The notes under the pieces are model-generated. The model saw only the letters and a program-made list of their open reading frames with translations. It was not told the DNA's origin and made no database searches. Both the position numbers and the translations under genes were made by a program. Shown one piece after another: positions 12,736 through 24,752 of a DNA stretch of 64,000 nucleotides (positions are counted from its first letter, which is position 1; every line of letters begins with the position of its first letter). Source of the DNA: Microvelia longipes (taxonomy: Eukaryota; Arthropoda; Insecta; Hemiptera; Veliidae). Location: positions 17,576,674-17,640,673 of the forward strand of contig JACMZG010000008.1 of the NCBI GenBank assembly GCA_018340805.1, in the 5' to 3' direction.

Positions 12736-12910
12736 TAAATAATTTATTATTTTCATAGTTTCATTTGCATATTCCATTGTCAAATAGACTTTTATTATTA
12801 TTATTATATAACATAAATGTTTTATGCTGATATTTATATTATACTGTATGTATGCTTTTAAAATAATAAATAAATCTTAAAAAAATCTTAATCTTAAAAT
12901 ATTACTTTTT

Positions 12911-13740
12911 ACTTTTCCTTATTTATACCGTAGGTATGTAGGTATATAGGAAAAGTATTGTGTTTGCAAAAAAATCCGTAACCGGGGTGTCACCGGAATA
13001 ATCCGTTTCAGTTGTTTTACCAAGACACCTCTCAAGACCTCTTGAGTGCTTTCCACAAAGTTGTCTGTCTGTATGTGTGTGTGTGATCATTCCTTTTTTT
13101 CATCAAGTAATCACTACTATAGGCCGTTTATTTTCAGCACGTTCCACAATAAATATGAAATTCTTTTTCTTGACATTTTTTTCTTGTTTTGGTGAAAAAA
13201 TATCCGTTTTTAATCGGATATTTTCATTCAAATTTAAATACGGTGGTTTCATAAAATATCTTTCTTTCTTTTTGGTAGAAAATGTAGAATGTTTTCATTA
13301 TCATTAAAACACTATAATTTGTTAAAATTTCAATATTTCACATATGCCTCTTCTTTTTTGCTAAACGATTAATTTTAAGTAAATTTTGTTAAGGGTTTTT
13401 GTTTTCTTAGATGTTTTCAGAATGTATGCTTTTAATAAACCGTATGGGCTGTTCTTTTCATGTGTGTGTGTGAGTGTGTATGTGTGTGTGCCTGTTATCA
13501 ACGTAGCTGTCAGTGTATTTATGCTTGAAAGTTAAAACTTTGTACAAAAATCAGTCTATATATATATATATATATTTATGGTATCCGGAAAATATTGAAC
13601 CTATACATAATAAATAAATACACAAGTTAAGTAATAAATAAATACATAAGTTTCGTTTCAATATGACAAGTACATCTATGATTTGTTGGATCATAAAAGC
13701 TAAGCAGTATCGAGCGTGTTCAGGATGGGTGACAGGAGGT
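12911..13740 (+). repeat. Family A copy 2, interrupted by about 360 bp
   Basis: Head and early body at 12911-13085 (ACTTTTCC, TACCGTAGG, AAAAGTATTGTGTTTGC). The unit resumes near 13455 (TGCCTGTTATCAACGTAGC) and runs to the 5S-like segment at 13689-13738 (GGATCATAAAAGCTAAGCAG). The usual tail is missing. The insert at about 13086-13450 has no family I recognise. A short (TA)n replaces part of the body near 13556-13575. Confidence 0.8.
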
Positions 13741-13749
13741 TACATCTTA

Positions 13750-14810
13750 AGTTTTGAGACATATTGTAGTATTAGATTTTATTTATTTCTTTATATATAA
13801 TTTACGGACCAATGTCCTTTTAAAAAGTAACAGAATAATTGTATTCTCAAATAAATATTAATTATAAATAATAAAGTATTAATGTGAATAAAAAAATATT
13901 GAAATATTAAAGTAAAAAAAAAAATAAAACCAAGTAACCAAGACTAGGGAAACAGCGGGTTATTTAATATAACTATAGATTATAAGTCTTATGTCTAATT
14001 GCTCTGAGTACATAGAATTTGACTGATCTCATTGTTCCATTTATATCGATAAGTCAGAGACAGTGTGCTATGGTTTTGTCTTTCTACTCTATCTCGTAAT
14101 GTGAGGAGACTAATGAATTAATGATGCTCTTTCAACATTTTAGTTGACTGAGCTCGCTAAATAGTGTTAAATTAACAACAAAATACAAATAGAATAAAGG
14201 TGTGGATATAGTAAAGTTTGTCTCACACCCTTAAATTATTTATTTGACTGTTGACTTTCCGGTCAACAATGTATGCATGAAAGTCAAAAATGTATCTATT
14301 ATTTATAGAGAGACTCTGCACCCATTTTTTTTCATTTCGAAACTCATCAGCTCAATCCAATCATATTTAATTATATTTCAGATTGATTGAAAGGAATACG
14401 GGCTATTTGTAACTTAACTTTAAAATTATTTTTTTATTTGTTAGTCGTTAAGTTTTCTTCTTACTGTTTACTTTATTTTCGTACTACGGCATTCTATCGT
14501 ACTTTAATACAAAAAACCTCCTTATTAACAATTGCTTTATGAGGGTAATATAATATAAAGATAGCTTTGCATAGATCAAGCACATAATTATTTTGTCAAG
14601 GATATGTCAATCAAGAGTGATTGTGCTCATGAGCTTATTGCCTAACATAATTATCAGCCCCCCCCCCCTAAAGACACAACCCTGGCTACATCCATGTTTG
14701 ATGCGTACTAATCTTAAGAGTAGGCAAGTATTCATGTGCTCTCTAATATGTTTTCGGGGTCGAAATATTTCCCAAATGATTTTTCGCAATTTAAAATCTT
14801 CGCTATTATG
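13750..14810. other. No feature recognised
   Basis: AT-rich with stops throughout. A poly-C run of ten lies near 14660-14669. Confidence 0.45.
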
Positions 14811-14813
14811 AAA

Positions 14814-16118
14814 AATTCTGGCGCGGTGGTCCGCATGTCGGGCGAATTTCCTTTGGATGCGTGTTTCCGTGCTTTTTACATTATATAAGTTTACAACTAG
14901 TAAATAAATAATTCCGGCGCGGTGGTCCGCTGTCGGGCGAATTTCATTTAGAATGCGTGTTTCCCTGCTAAACAACCCATTTCTTGCTTATGCAATAACC
15001 ATGCCCATTGGTGGTTCCGGTTCTGCTTTAGAACCTAAGCAGTTACTCAATTGTCAAGCACTGCTCGTAACTCATTTTGTCTGTATTTTCCAAAGGAAAT
15101 GCGCATAATCATCCAGTTGTTGTACAAAACTATGCCTCTAAAATTAGAAGTACGCACTATTATTTGCTCTAGTTTAAAGATTAGTTACTTATCTTTAAGC
15201 TTAGTCAGTTATCTTTAAAGGTTTTAGCGCATTTCCTTTGGAAAATACAGACAAAATGAGTTACGAGCAGTGCTTGACAATTGAGTAACTGCTTAGGTTC
15301 TAAAGCATGAACCGGAACCACGCAATGGGCATGGTTATTGCATAAGCAAGAAATGGGTTGTTTAGCACGAAATTCGCCCGACAGCGGACCACCGCGCCGG
15401 AATTATTTATTTACTAGTTGTAAACTTATATAATGTAAAAAGCACGGAAACACGCATCCAAAGGAAATTCGCCCAACATGCGGACCACCGCACCAGAATT
15501 ATTTTTAGTTGTAAACTTATATTGGGTAAAAAAACGATAAAAATTATTGTCCCTACTAGATTTGAACCCAGGTACTCTGGTTTGAGAGCTCGCATCCAAA
15601 GGAAATTCGCCCGACATGGGACCACCGCGCCGGAATTATTTTCGACGACCGTAATGTTGGTTTTCTATATTTTTGGTTTTTTGACTTTTTGGTAACTTAA
15701 GTGGTCGTATCGTCTTCGGACCGGTTTCATTCGATCAGCGGCCAAAATACATAGAAAACGAAACCCTACTCGAAATTTATTTTTATCGACCTAAATTTTG
15801 GTTTTTGGTAATTTACAATGGTTTTTCGATTTTTGGTCACTTAGAGTGGTCGTATCGACTTCGGACCGGTTCATTCGATTTAGCGTCTTAAAAAACATAA
15901 ATATTGACCTTTTTCGCGGCAAAAAATATTAACCCTGAATTTTACTGATTTTTTGAAAATTTCGCTGACTCAGCAAACCGGGTTAATGACGTCACAAAAA
16001 CCTGGTTTTCAATAGGGTTCGTGTCCTCCCGAAGGTTGATTTTTGTACCAAGTTTGGTTAAAAAATATTAATCCGTTCGAAAGATAGAGTGTTTACAAGA
16101 AAGTGTCTAGAAATACAT

Positions 16119-16202
<84 letters not shown>

Positions 16203-16345
16203 TATATATATAAGTCTCGCAAAATTTTTTTTTCGTCATTAGGGACCTCTGAAACGGATTTGTGTCGTGGTCCGAGGTCCGAATTCCGCCATGACGCCTA
16301 TCCCATTAGCGAATTTTTTCCCAAAGGAAATTCGCTAAAAGGAAC
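14814..16345 (+). mobile_element. Family B element, copy 1
   Basis: Begins ATTCTGGCGCGGTGGTCCGC. Inverted arms run 14814-15104 and about 15227-15499 around a 122-bp spacer (15105-15226). Next come a reiterated module with GTGGTCGTATCGACTTCGGA (two versions, about 15700 and 15850), then the TGACTCAGCA (15966) and TGACGTCA (15987) core, TTTTTGTACCAAGTTTGG, (TA)n at 16128-16213, a GTCATTAGGGACCTCTGAAA block, and an end in TTCCCAAAGGAAATTCGCTAAAA form. The terminal GCGAATTT/AAATTCGC hairpin followed by CTAA is Helitron- or Helentron-like. That assignment is an inference. No protein is encoded. Confidence 0.8.
16128..16213. repeat. (TA)n array inside family B copy 1
   Basis: TA repeat with one TAATAT slip, placed between ATACATACACACA and AAGTCTCGC. 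The same place in copy 2 also holds a TA array. Confidence 0.96.
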
Positions 16346-16349
16346 CCAT

Positions 16350-19080
16350 AATAAACAGTGTTACAAATTTTCCTCATTTTATTACTATGAAGGCTCAAAA
16401 ATTGTTTATGGAATATTGGTTATAGAAGTTGGTGTCTTAGTTACCGAAGCGGTCCCCAGAGCTAACGGCGCTTTGTGGAGCAACCAAGAAGCCAAGCCCT
16501 CTTGTTTTATTTATGAGTCATTGGTTTCAATCGAACTAGGAGTCAATGCATCTAGAAATTTAGATCACTGTTCATGACAAAAGCTAAAATTTAGTCATGT
16601 TTTTGAAAGAGAAAAATATTAACTCACTCTGACCTTTAATTAAAATTCCGAAGAATAAAATGGGAAGTATTTACAGCTCTCTTACCCCCATCATGCAAAA
16701 ATAATAGTATCAGCAAAATGCAATAATCTAATTATTAAGTCCCTCATATTTATGCTTTTTAAAACAAACATTCATTATTAACTTGTTTCCGGCTCACGCG
16801 TATCCTAAGGCAGTATCTTATTTAGATGCATTAAAATATAATAAGCACAAAGCATCATTTTCTTCTTACATTATTGACTATTATAATGTATAATATAATA
16901 TTCTAAACATAATTCTTCAATGCTTACATAACAGCTAATTTGATTATTACTATAAAATTATAACATATAAAAATAATGACCATAAAACTTTTATTAACCG
17001 GGTAATTAAATCACAAATAATACTGTAACACGTTGTTCATAATAGGAAAAATTATAATATTAGGCTACCTCACACTACATTATAAGAACTGCCTTAGGCA
17101 ATCAGTCTTAATATCTTTCTAAATATTAGGTTTGATAGTAATCGCACTCAATAAAGTAGCAACAAACTTACCAAAACACCTCAAGACTTAATTTTTTTCA
17201 TTAACTGTACTTTTTTCTGCATTATCATTATAATTTAACGAAAAAATTGCTAATTATAATTTAAATTATTTTTTGCCATTTTTTTTTATTTTTATTTCAT
17301 TCCTATAATTATAAAGTTTAATATAATTATGGAATTTAGTATAATTAAACAATCGTAATTGTACATTTGATAGGAATCAAACACAAAAAAGTAGCAAAAT
17401 ACTTGCATATAGAAGTTCTTTATACTGGTGTATAATTATAATTTTATAATCTTAATTATTACACAGGATTATGATTAAAAAAGTATGTCTTTTATATTTT
17501 TTTGGCAAATAATAATATGTTTTTCTTAGTTTTAATTGTAATGTTATTGTATTGTTTTTTTATTTTGCAATAGGCCCTAGGGTTTTTAAGGTATTATTAT
17601 TATAAAACAAGTCATATGAAATTATAGCTTCCGGTAGCAATTTTTAAGTCAAGTTTACAAAATGAAATGGCTTAAGGGTTTATACCCGAGTTTCTGGTCT
17701 TCAAAGTTACAAACTACGTTCACACATTGATTCTGATTGCGATCGCATCAGAAGTTCGATTCTGTATCCTATAACATACAATATTTGAGATGAATCCATT
17801 AATTACAGCTCAAGTACTGACTGACATTTTCCACCATATTTTCGCTTCGCGAAAGTGAGGTTGTACTCATACTAAACTATATTACAAGTGAACATGTAGT
17901 TTTTATCGTGCGTAAGAGCCACAAAAACCATCGCATTATTTAAGTTATTATATTATTATTGTTGTGTTCTTTCCACCCAATAGTTAATGGGAGAATCGGA
18001 CTAAGTCAAGCAACCTTATTTGTTATCTTTATAAGTTTTTTTTTTCTTTTTTTTATTATTACAATAGTCATAAAATAAGCTCATTTTAGCAAGTACTACT
18101 ACTGGTTAGCTTCTTGCAAGTCATCTCAACCATTTCTCATCACGTAATTATTACTGGTAATAACTCTAGTGTCATTACTGTTATTGTATTATGTAGTTTA
18201 CAGAACTGAAATCTATCCTTTTTCTTTAAAACAATTATGTAGTTAATAAATTGTTACTAAAATGTGAAAAATTATAACTATTAATTGTTGATTAATAGTC
18301 AAAAAAAAGTTAAAAAAGAAAAAATGAAATAACTCATAAATTTTCGAATATTATGGCCCGTGTCTATTGTCGCTACTTTTTGTATTTACTACTACAAATT
18401 GAGTTTCAGGTCAAGCTGACACCTGTACATAACAACAGTAATGGTACTACTTCAGATATAAACATGTTCCACATGGACTGTGTTTCAAAAAAGATATATC
18501 ATTGTATTTATGAAATTTTCCCTAAGTGGTTTTCTGAATATAATTCTTATATATGTTGTGCTGAGCTGTTTATCTTTTATTTAAGATTAATGAAGCGGAG
18601 TATACATGTGGGAAAGATCCGTTTCGATAGTATTATAGTTTTCACTCCTACGACTTTCCTTATATTAGTTTTATGTGTTGCTTTGGACTGATTTATTGAA
18701 AGGGTTAATAGCATAGAAAAGTCAGGCCAATAAATAACAAGACAATAAAACAATCATCATAAGCTTCATGTCAGATAGTAAGGGTTGACAACTCATTTTC
18801 TAAAGGCCGTAATCCCTCAGCTTTTTGTACTTTTCAGAGTAATTGTTAAGGTACAGTAAATGTTATTTACTAGAGCTATCAATCCGTAATTCTACAGCAA
18901 TAAGCTCTGGCCACATTACAATCAGATAATGTAAAGAAATTTGTTTATGGGATTACATTTGTTATTTGGAATACTAACTGATTAAAATTTAATTTGCAAT
19001 AATTAATCTAGTAAAATTATAGTCTTTTCTTGTAATTATAGTAAAATTATAGTAAAATTATAGACGCTTTAAATTGTAAA
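16350..19080. other. Long AT-rich stretch, no gene recognised
   Basis: The open frames here are short (105 and 112 codons at most) and show no known domain. The 105-codon frame begins inside the family B end. No tandem repeat or shared family was noticed. Confidence 0.5.
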
Positions 19081-19302
19081 CTAGTTGCAAAGTTTGAACT
19101 CAGCTTTCTTTCTTACATTTCAATCACCTTACAACGACTTGGAATGTTTACTTTTCTTCGCGTACAAAAAAATTGAAGCAGAGATCATTACCATTCATTT
19201 AGGCACTGCTGTCTGTCTATCACCTAAGGTTCGAAGTTCCTATCTGCTCTCTAGTAATCAAAGTATTTGATTGTTCCAACTAGATGGTACACTAGTTGGA
19301 AG

Positions 19303-19306
19303 TCTA

Positions 19307-19391
<85 letters not shown>

Positions 19392-19392
19392 A

Positions 19393-19467
<75 letters not shown>

Positions 19468-19472
19468 TATTA
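19303..19472. repeat. (TA)n microsatellite
   Basis: About 170 bp of TA with slips, lying just upstream of the Helitron relic. Confidence 0.96.
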
Positions 19473-19621
19473 GAATGTATGTCTGTGTGTTACCTTTTAA
19501 CTTATGAACAGCTGCACAGATTTTTTTTTGTTTTTTTTATCAGAGAGCTTATTATTCGAGCCATGATTTAGGCTACTTTAAAGCTGAGCTATTAGTATCT
19601 TTTTTAAAAAATAACGACGTT

Positions 19622-20010
19622 TTGCTTTTTATTTTATCTCTTTTGGTGAGGACCAAGGAATTTCAATGCCTGATGGTTCTCTTTAAATTTGTCACTCTAG
19701 GGCAATCGTACCACAGAATTGGCTCCATATTCGCGAACAAAAATGAGCAACAAAAGTTTTTACAAATATTTTTCATTGGACACGAAGGAAAACAATCAGA
19801 TATGCGTTTTCATGATATTCCGGTGTAAGTCCTAATTTAGTTCTACAAGTTCAGCATATATACCAAATAATTGAAAATTGCTAAATTAAAATAAGTCTGA
19901 TCGGACACATGGAGGAGAGTTTGAAAAAGGGTACAATCCACCTCTTATAAACGACATTGCTATTCTAATGGTTACATTTTTTACCATATAGACGTACACT
20001 ATATGTGAGC
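19622..20010 (+). pseudogene. Helitron Rep/helicase relic, N-terminal part
   Basis: The frame from 19622 reads GQSYHRIGSIFANKNEQQKF (residues 27-46) followed by LQIFFIGHEG. This is the characteristic N-terminal Helitron block 'GQ-YHR-GS---NEQ-KFLQI-F-G'. Downstream, in another frame at about 19893-19980, SDRTHGGEFEKGYNPPL and NDIAILMV match the next Helitron block (R--G-----YN-P---D-A-LMV). Helitron proteins combine a rolling-circle Rep nuclease with a helicase and move DNA by replicative transposition. A possible still earlier fragment, LNSAFFLTFQS, lies near 19090. Frameshifts and loss of the Rep catalytic region make this a pseudogene. Confidence 0.85.
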
Positions 20011-20024
20011 CAATATCTATGAAA

Positions 20025-20268
20025 TAATAATAATAATAATGCCCGTTTTAGGGCCTTTCGGCCCTTCAGGGTATTCTCGCCAGCGGGAACAACATCGGGT
20101 GGGTCACATCTACTATGCTCAAGGTAAAGCTAAAGTTAACGAAATCTTTTTACAACAAATTATATTCATAAAAATCTGAGAGCAAAGCCCGGGCTATGAA
20201 CCCCGGACCTCCGGTGGCGAAGTCCAGTACTATACGACCACGGCTACGGAGGCAGATATAACTGCAAC
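20025..20268 (-). mobile_element. tRNA-derived SINE, minus strand, ending in (ATT)n
   Basis: On the minus strand the sequence opens with TAGCCGTGGTCGTATAGTAC (box A-like), then GGTCCGGGGTTCATAGCCC (box B-like). The body follows, then GGGCCGAAAGGCCC (hairpin), ACGGGC and an (ATT)n tail at 20025-20040. The same element is at 31722-31972 on the plus strand. It lies inside the Helitron relic and therefore inserted later. Confidence 0.88.
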
Positions 20269-20342
20269 ATCAATGAAAAAGTACTTAAAAATCGTTGCGT
20301 TGTATAATGTACATGTAATATTAATATAGAAATTAGTAACTC

Positions 20343-21050
20343 AGTTAAAGCTATAAAAATATATATGCAAGTATATTAACAAGGAGGCGGAAATATAAAG
20401 TTGGTCCAATATTGACCCTAACGACAAAGTTCAAACTTATCAAACAGGTCGGTTGCTTACAAATGAAGCATATTAAAAAAATTCTGGTTTCATTCACATG
20501 AAAGATATCCCTCTGTCATTCGCCTTTCTGTTCATATAGAAAATGGACCGCGTGATTTACAATGAAAACAATTTTCTTGAAAGAATAGCCGAACTCAAAC
20601 TAATTTAATTGCTTTCTTTGATCTTTGTTAAGAGGATTCATTTGGTGCATCTTTATTTACAGTGAAGTTTCTAAGTACCACAAATGAAATAAAAGCACGC
20701 TACAGACGAGTCCAGGGAACTCGAGTACCAGAATATGATAGCGTAAGGCTCACGGTGGTTCATATGCTGTACATGTAACAAATTTTGAATGTTATTGTTT
20801 GAGACTCCTCCTTCACCATGCACGACATCCAAAAAGTTTTATTGATCATAGAACATTAGAATCAATGAAGTATGTATACTTAATAGGAAGCATGCAATGA
20901 GTTTGGCCGTCTCGAAGATGATGACCCCTAGAATGAAACATTAAACGATGCAACTCCATTGAAACTTTGACAACTTGTTGCTCTAATGATTAGTTCATGT
21001 AGTCACTCTAATCCTGCTCTTTTATGGGAAAGGTGGAAAAGGCATTTTCA
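20343..21050 (+). pseudogene. Helitron Rep/helicase relic, C-terminal part
   Basis: Successive frames carry ordered Helitron blocks: DKVQTYQTGRLLTNEA (about 20422), HERYPSVIRLSVHIENG (about 20497), then NLIAFFDLC, ARYRRVQGTRVPEY, ECYCLRLLLHHARHPKSF (about 20787) and EACNEFGRLEDDDP (about 20887), ending [13 protein letters not shown] near 21045. These match the linker and the start of the helicase part of animal Helitron proteins, including the ECYCLRLLLHH signature. In-frame stops and frame changes are frequent. The Rep region between this part and 20010 is missing, and a SINE sits in the gap. No helicase Walker motif remains. Confidence 0.88.
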
Positions 21051-21120
21051 TAAGATATTCTTTTTTCATTTTCGGACCTAACGTGTTTATAATAATATGG
21101 TTTCTCTTTGATATGAAGAA

Positions 21121-21240
<120 letters not shown>

Positions 21241-21407
21241 CCGTGTTTTTGTATTTTATACAAATAGAACTGCACTAGAGTCAAACATTTTTTTTATATC
21301 AAATTATGTCTCATCAGTATACAGTCAATTTTAAATATTTAAAAATGATAAACAAATTTGTTTGTAATTGTGATGTTATTATATTTTGAATTATTTTGTT
21401 AAAACTA

Positions 21408-22292
21408 CAGTCGGACCTCCATATAACGAACTTCTATACAAAGAAAGTCTCTATATAACGAATTTTTTTACGTTCCCTTGAAATTTGTGTTTAAAAGTGT
21501 TTCTATTTAACAAAAAAAAATTCTATATAACGAACAAAATTTTCTGAAATAAAGATAAAGACAAGACCCGCAAACTTTCAAGGAATTGACCAAAACGGCA
21601 CTTCTGTTTTTCTGTAATTTCCCAGAACAATTATTTATTGATTCTCGCCGTGCCTTATCTAATTTTGCGAACTCTTTCTAACAATCATCTTACAATTTTC
21701 TATGAAATTAGGATTAACACAGCATGGAACTAAAAATCTTTCATTTTTAATTTGGTATTCGGTCTGACCAGTTCGTTTGTGAAACTTTTTATTTGTTTGT
21801 AAATCGAGTTTATTAAAATGTCAAAACGGATATCGCTGTCTCTTTCTGAAAAAATCAATCTATTAAAAGATTCTGACGATGGAGTCAAAAACAAATATGT
21901 ACTTGTCTCTGAAGTATAAAATCGCTCCTAGTTCTATATCAACAATTTAAAAAATTGGGAATCTATACTTAGGTTATACGAAACGAGTGGCGATTTAAAA
22001 AAAGATCTCGAGTATGCAAGTACGAAGACATTGATGACGCAATTTTACAGTGGCTGGCAATATTAAGGGACAAAAATATGCCTGTGACAGGACCTCTAAT
22101 AAAAGAAAAAGCTGCCGAATATGCCGAACGTTTGGGTTATGATAATTCCAAGCCAGTTCAGGTTGGCTTGATAAATTTAAAAAGGCAAATTGTACAGAGT
22201 TATTTATTTTTTTCAATTTCTATACAACGAAATTTCTATATAACGAATTTTTTCACTTGAACCTTTAAGTTCGTTATATAGAGGTCCGACTG
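21408..22292 (+). mobile_element. Tigger/pogo-like DNA transposon, internally deleted
   Basis: Termini CAGTCGGACCTCCATATAAC and its counterpart GTTATATAGAGGTCCGACTG form the inverted ends, flanked by TA on both sides (21406-21407, 22293-22294). The subterminal word CTATATAACGAA recurs several times at both ends. These ends and the TA target are typical of Tigger elements of the Tc1/mariner superfamily. At 885 bp it is far shorter than an autonomous element, and only the 5' part of a transposase is left inside. Confidence 0.92.
21818..22206 (+). pseudogene. Tigger-like transposase, DNA-binding region only
   Basis: The ATG at 21818 starts MSKRISLSLSEKINLLKDS, an N-terminal helix-turn-helix of the psq/CENP-B kind, with a stop at 21917-21919 after 33 codons. 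In other frames follow IAPSSIS, RLYETSGDLKK, then ILQWLAILRDKNMPVTGPL (about 22035-22094) and KEKAAEYAERLGY, the second (CENP-B-type) DNA-binding domain. The catalytic DDE domain is entirely absent. In living elements this region binds the inverted ends. Here it is broken by stops and frameshifts, so no functional protein is expected. Confidence 0.85.
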
Positions 22293-22554
22293 TATTTAGG
22301 TACTGTAGAAATAAAATACAAGAAAGACTTATTAATGCTACAAAAAAAATTTTGGACATTAAATTTTAGATGGTAATCCTGATAATATAGCGCAAGAAGG
22401 CGGTAAAATTAGCTTATAACAATATAATTGTGCGAGATCTCTCGCACATCTATAGTGTCAACTATTCATGTTTTGCAAAACTCGGTAGTGTCAAATGATA
22501 TAAATTTGCTTATTTTTATAAAAAATCTAAAGAAAGATACGAAAAGATACATAC

Positions 22555-22745
22555 TAAATTTAAAACTTGCCTCGGATATTAAATATATGGTAACCTCGGC
22601 TACACCTCGAGAACCAAGGAATAAGTTTCTTGGCTTCGCCTCGAGAGTTAACATTTAAGATTACCTCGGCTTTCGCCTTTAGGAATCAACTTCATTGCTA
22701 AGTTATGACTAACTTCACTCTCTTGGTGCGTATAAACAACTAATA
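22555..22745. repeat. Family D repeat, copy 1
   Basis: Shares with 50105-50262 the order: CGCCTCGAGAGT, GCTTTCGCCTT, AGGAATCAA, a CACTCTC/CTTACTCCC block, then GGTGCRTAAA and AACTA. Short GC-rich words in an AT-rich background. No coding. It ends with words also seen at the end of family C (ATAAATAACTA). Confidence 0.6.
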
Positions 22746-23602
22746 TTTCTTGACGCCATAAAAATAATTCAACGGGCGACTTCAGCGACTTTAAATAGAA
22801 AACTAAACTTTGGTTGATTTTGAGAAAAACATAGCGTCATTACACCCCTAAGGGTCGTCTCTCGTGGAACACCAAACAATACTTATAAACCAACGTTTAA
22901 TTATTATTTATTTTTGTTGCTAGATAGGCTTAATTAAGCTTATTATTTTGACTCTTTCCAATATTAATTGGTATACTTAAGACGATTTATCTTATTTTTT
23001 ATCGTAATATTCATTCTACCAATAAATTGCAATTATTACTTCTTAAAAGCAGTTACAAACAATTATACGAGTAAAGTACTAATTACAGGCTAAATGTACT
23101 GCTAGTCTTTTTGCAAAAAGAGAAAATATCTATCATGATAAGACGGGGCGTGTCGAATTTTGTTTCTTTCCTAGAAATTGCAACGATATTGTCTTAATAA
23201 AGATGCACTTATTTTGTTATATAGTCCGTAAAAACCTCTTTTATTGAACGCCCTCAAAAAGTTTATTTTAATAATAAAGAAGGTAAAAAGAACGAATAAA
23301 ATAAAGAAAAATAAGGAAAGAAAATGATTTAACATCGCAATGTAGAAAATCAAAGGTGTTTTTGTTAATTAGATTTGAGATAAGATTTGAAGAGCAAGAT
23401 TTTTTTTAAATTAGTCAGTAAAATTAATGGTTTTTGCTGGACTTAAACAGATTAGAGATGTATTGTAGAAGGTTTGATAACAACAAAACAAAGTATAGAA
23501 GCAAATTAGATAATTTATATAACTAATAATAAGAAACCTACTTTGTTTGTAAGATCTTAACACCCATCATCTTGAGAAATTGTGCTAAATTCGACCAATT
23601 AT

Positions 23603-24325
23603 TTACTTTCCTCATTAATACCGTAGGTATATAAGAAAAGAATTGTGTTTTCAAAATATCTGAAACCGGGATGTCACCAGAATATCCGTTTCAGCAGTTT
23701 TTAAGGGCTCCTGAGTGATTTTTGCAACGTAGTCTGTATGTGTGTCTTTTATAATCGTAGCTCCCAGTGTAATTATGATAGAGAGTTGAAACTTTATACA
23801 ACTGTATCAGTCTACCACTGTAGTTGTGCTATTTGGAAAATATTTATGACGTCATTAACCCGCAATAATGCGACTCAGCAAAAATTTAAAAAAATGATAA
23901 AACGCGGAAACATCATGCGATCTGATTAAGATTTGGCACGCATGTAGCCATGTATAAGACTAACATATATGTTAAGTTTCATCACACTGTCAGCATTAGT
24001 TCAATTTTTATTGAATGACTTGTATACTTTTTTAAATTGTAAAAAATCGGAAAATTATCTAATTAAGTAAAAATTTAGTTTAAGTATATACCTTTACGTC
24101 ATTAAAAAGTGCACTGTATTTCGTTTTAATACAACAAGTTTATCCATAAAATTTTGGTTATATAAGTTAAGCAGCATCAAGCGTAGTCAGAGCCTAGATG
24201 GGTGACTGCTGAAATGAAACGGATATATTTACTTTGTTGCAGTATAAATTTAACGACTAGTTTATTCTGAGCACGAGCGAAGTGAGTCCGATGTGATAAA
24301 GAAAAGTTCCGAGTGTCCCGTATAT
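23603..24325 (+). repeat. Family A copy 3 (nearly full length)
   Basis: Head TACTTTCCTCATTAATACC, body with TGACGTCA (23847-23854), 5S-like segment 24159-24216 (AGTTAAGCAGC, GATGGGTGAC), tail GAGCGAAGTGAGTCCG and the terminal GAGTGTCCCG. Confidence 0.85.
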
Positions 24326-24438
24326 AAATTTTTAATTTTTAGCGAATTTCCATTATAAAATAACTCTTGTTGAAGTTGAGTCTAATATTAATTAAAGTGT
24401 CATATATTTGGCATGCTGAACTAAATAAGACTAACTCC

Positions 24439-24752
24439 GGTCACTGTCACCTCCGAAAACATCTCCATACCATTGGTATCTTTAAAGATAATTCAGTGTG
24501 TAGGCTTTGTGAATAGGAAATCGAAACTGCCTCTCACATACTTCTGAGATGTTAAGCTCTAGCCTTTCAAAGGTTCACCAACTTTGGTAGCAGCACTCTC
24601 ACTAAGTTTGACTCTACCAATGTATCACTAGTCAAAAAGATCCTAGACCTAGTCCGGGGAAAAGGATTATTCTTACCTGGACCAATTGAGGGGATTGTAC
24701 AGTATCCTATCCTCTACTTCAACCCCAATCTTTAATAATAATAATAATAACT
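24439..24752 (+). pseudogene. 3' end of a non-LTR retrotransposon with (TAA)n tail
   Basis: One frame from 24439 to the stop at 24733-24735 reads GHCHLRKHLHTIGIF, then CRLCE, ETASHILLRC, and on to FNPNL before the stop. This is the C-terminal end of I/Jockey-type LINE polyproteins, with the C-x2-C...H...C knuckle that follows the RNase H domain. There are two in-frame stops but no frameshift over 99 codons. A (TAA)n tail follows at once, as in I-type LINEs, so this is a 5'-truncated insertion. The enzyme would have copied its own RNA at the target. This fragment has no catalytic part. Confidence 0.85.

Noticed and set aside
14300..14350. Further hammerhead on the minus strand (CTGATGAGTTTCGAAA)
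   Set aside because: Stem II would be a single base pair. The nearest GTC does not allow stem I and stem III together.
16260..16577. 105-codon frame as a gene
   Set aside because: It starts inside the family B end, has no recognisable domain, and is in AT-rich DNA without conservation evidence.
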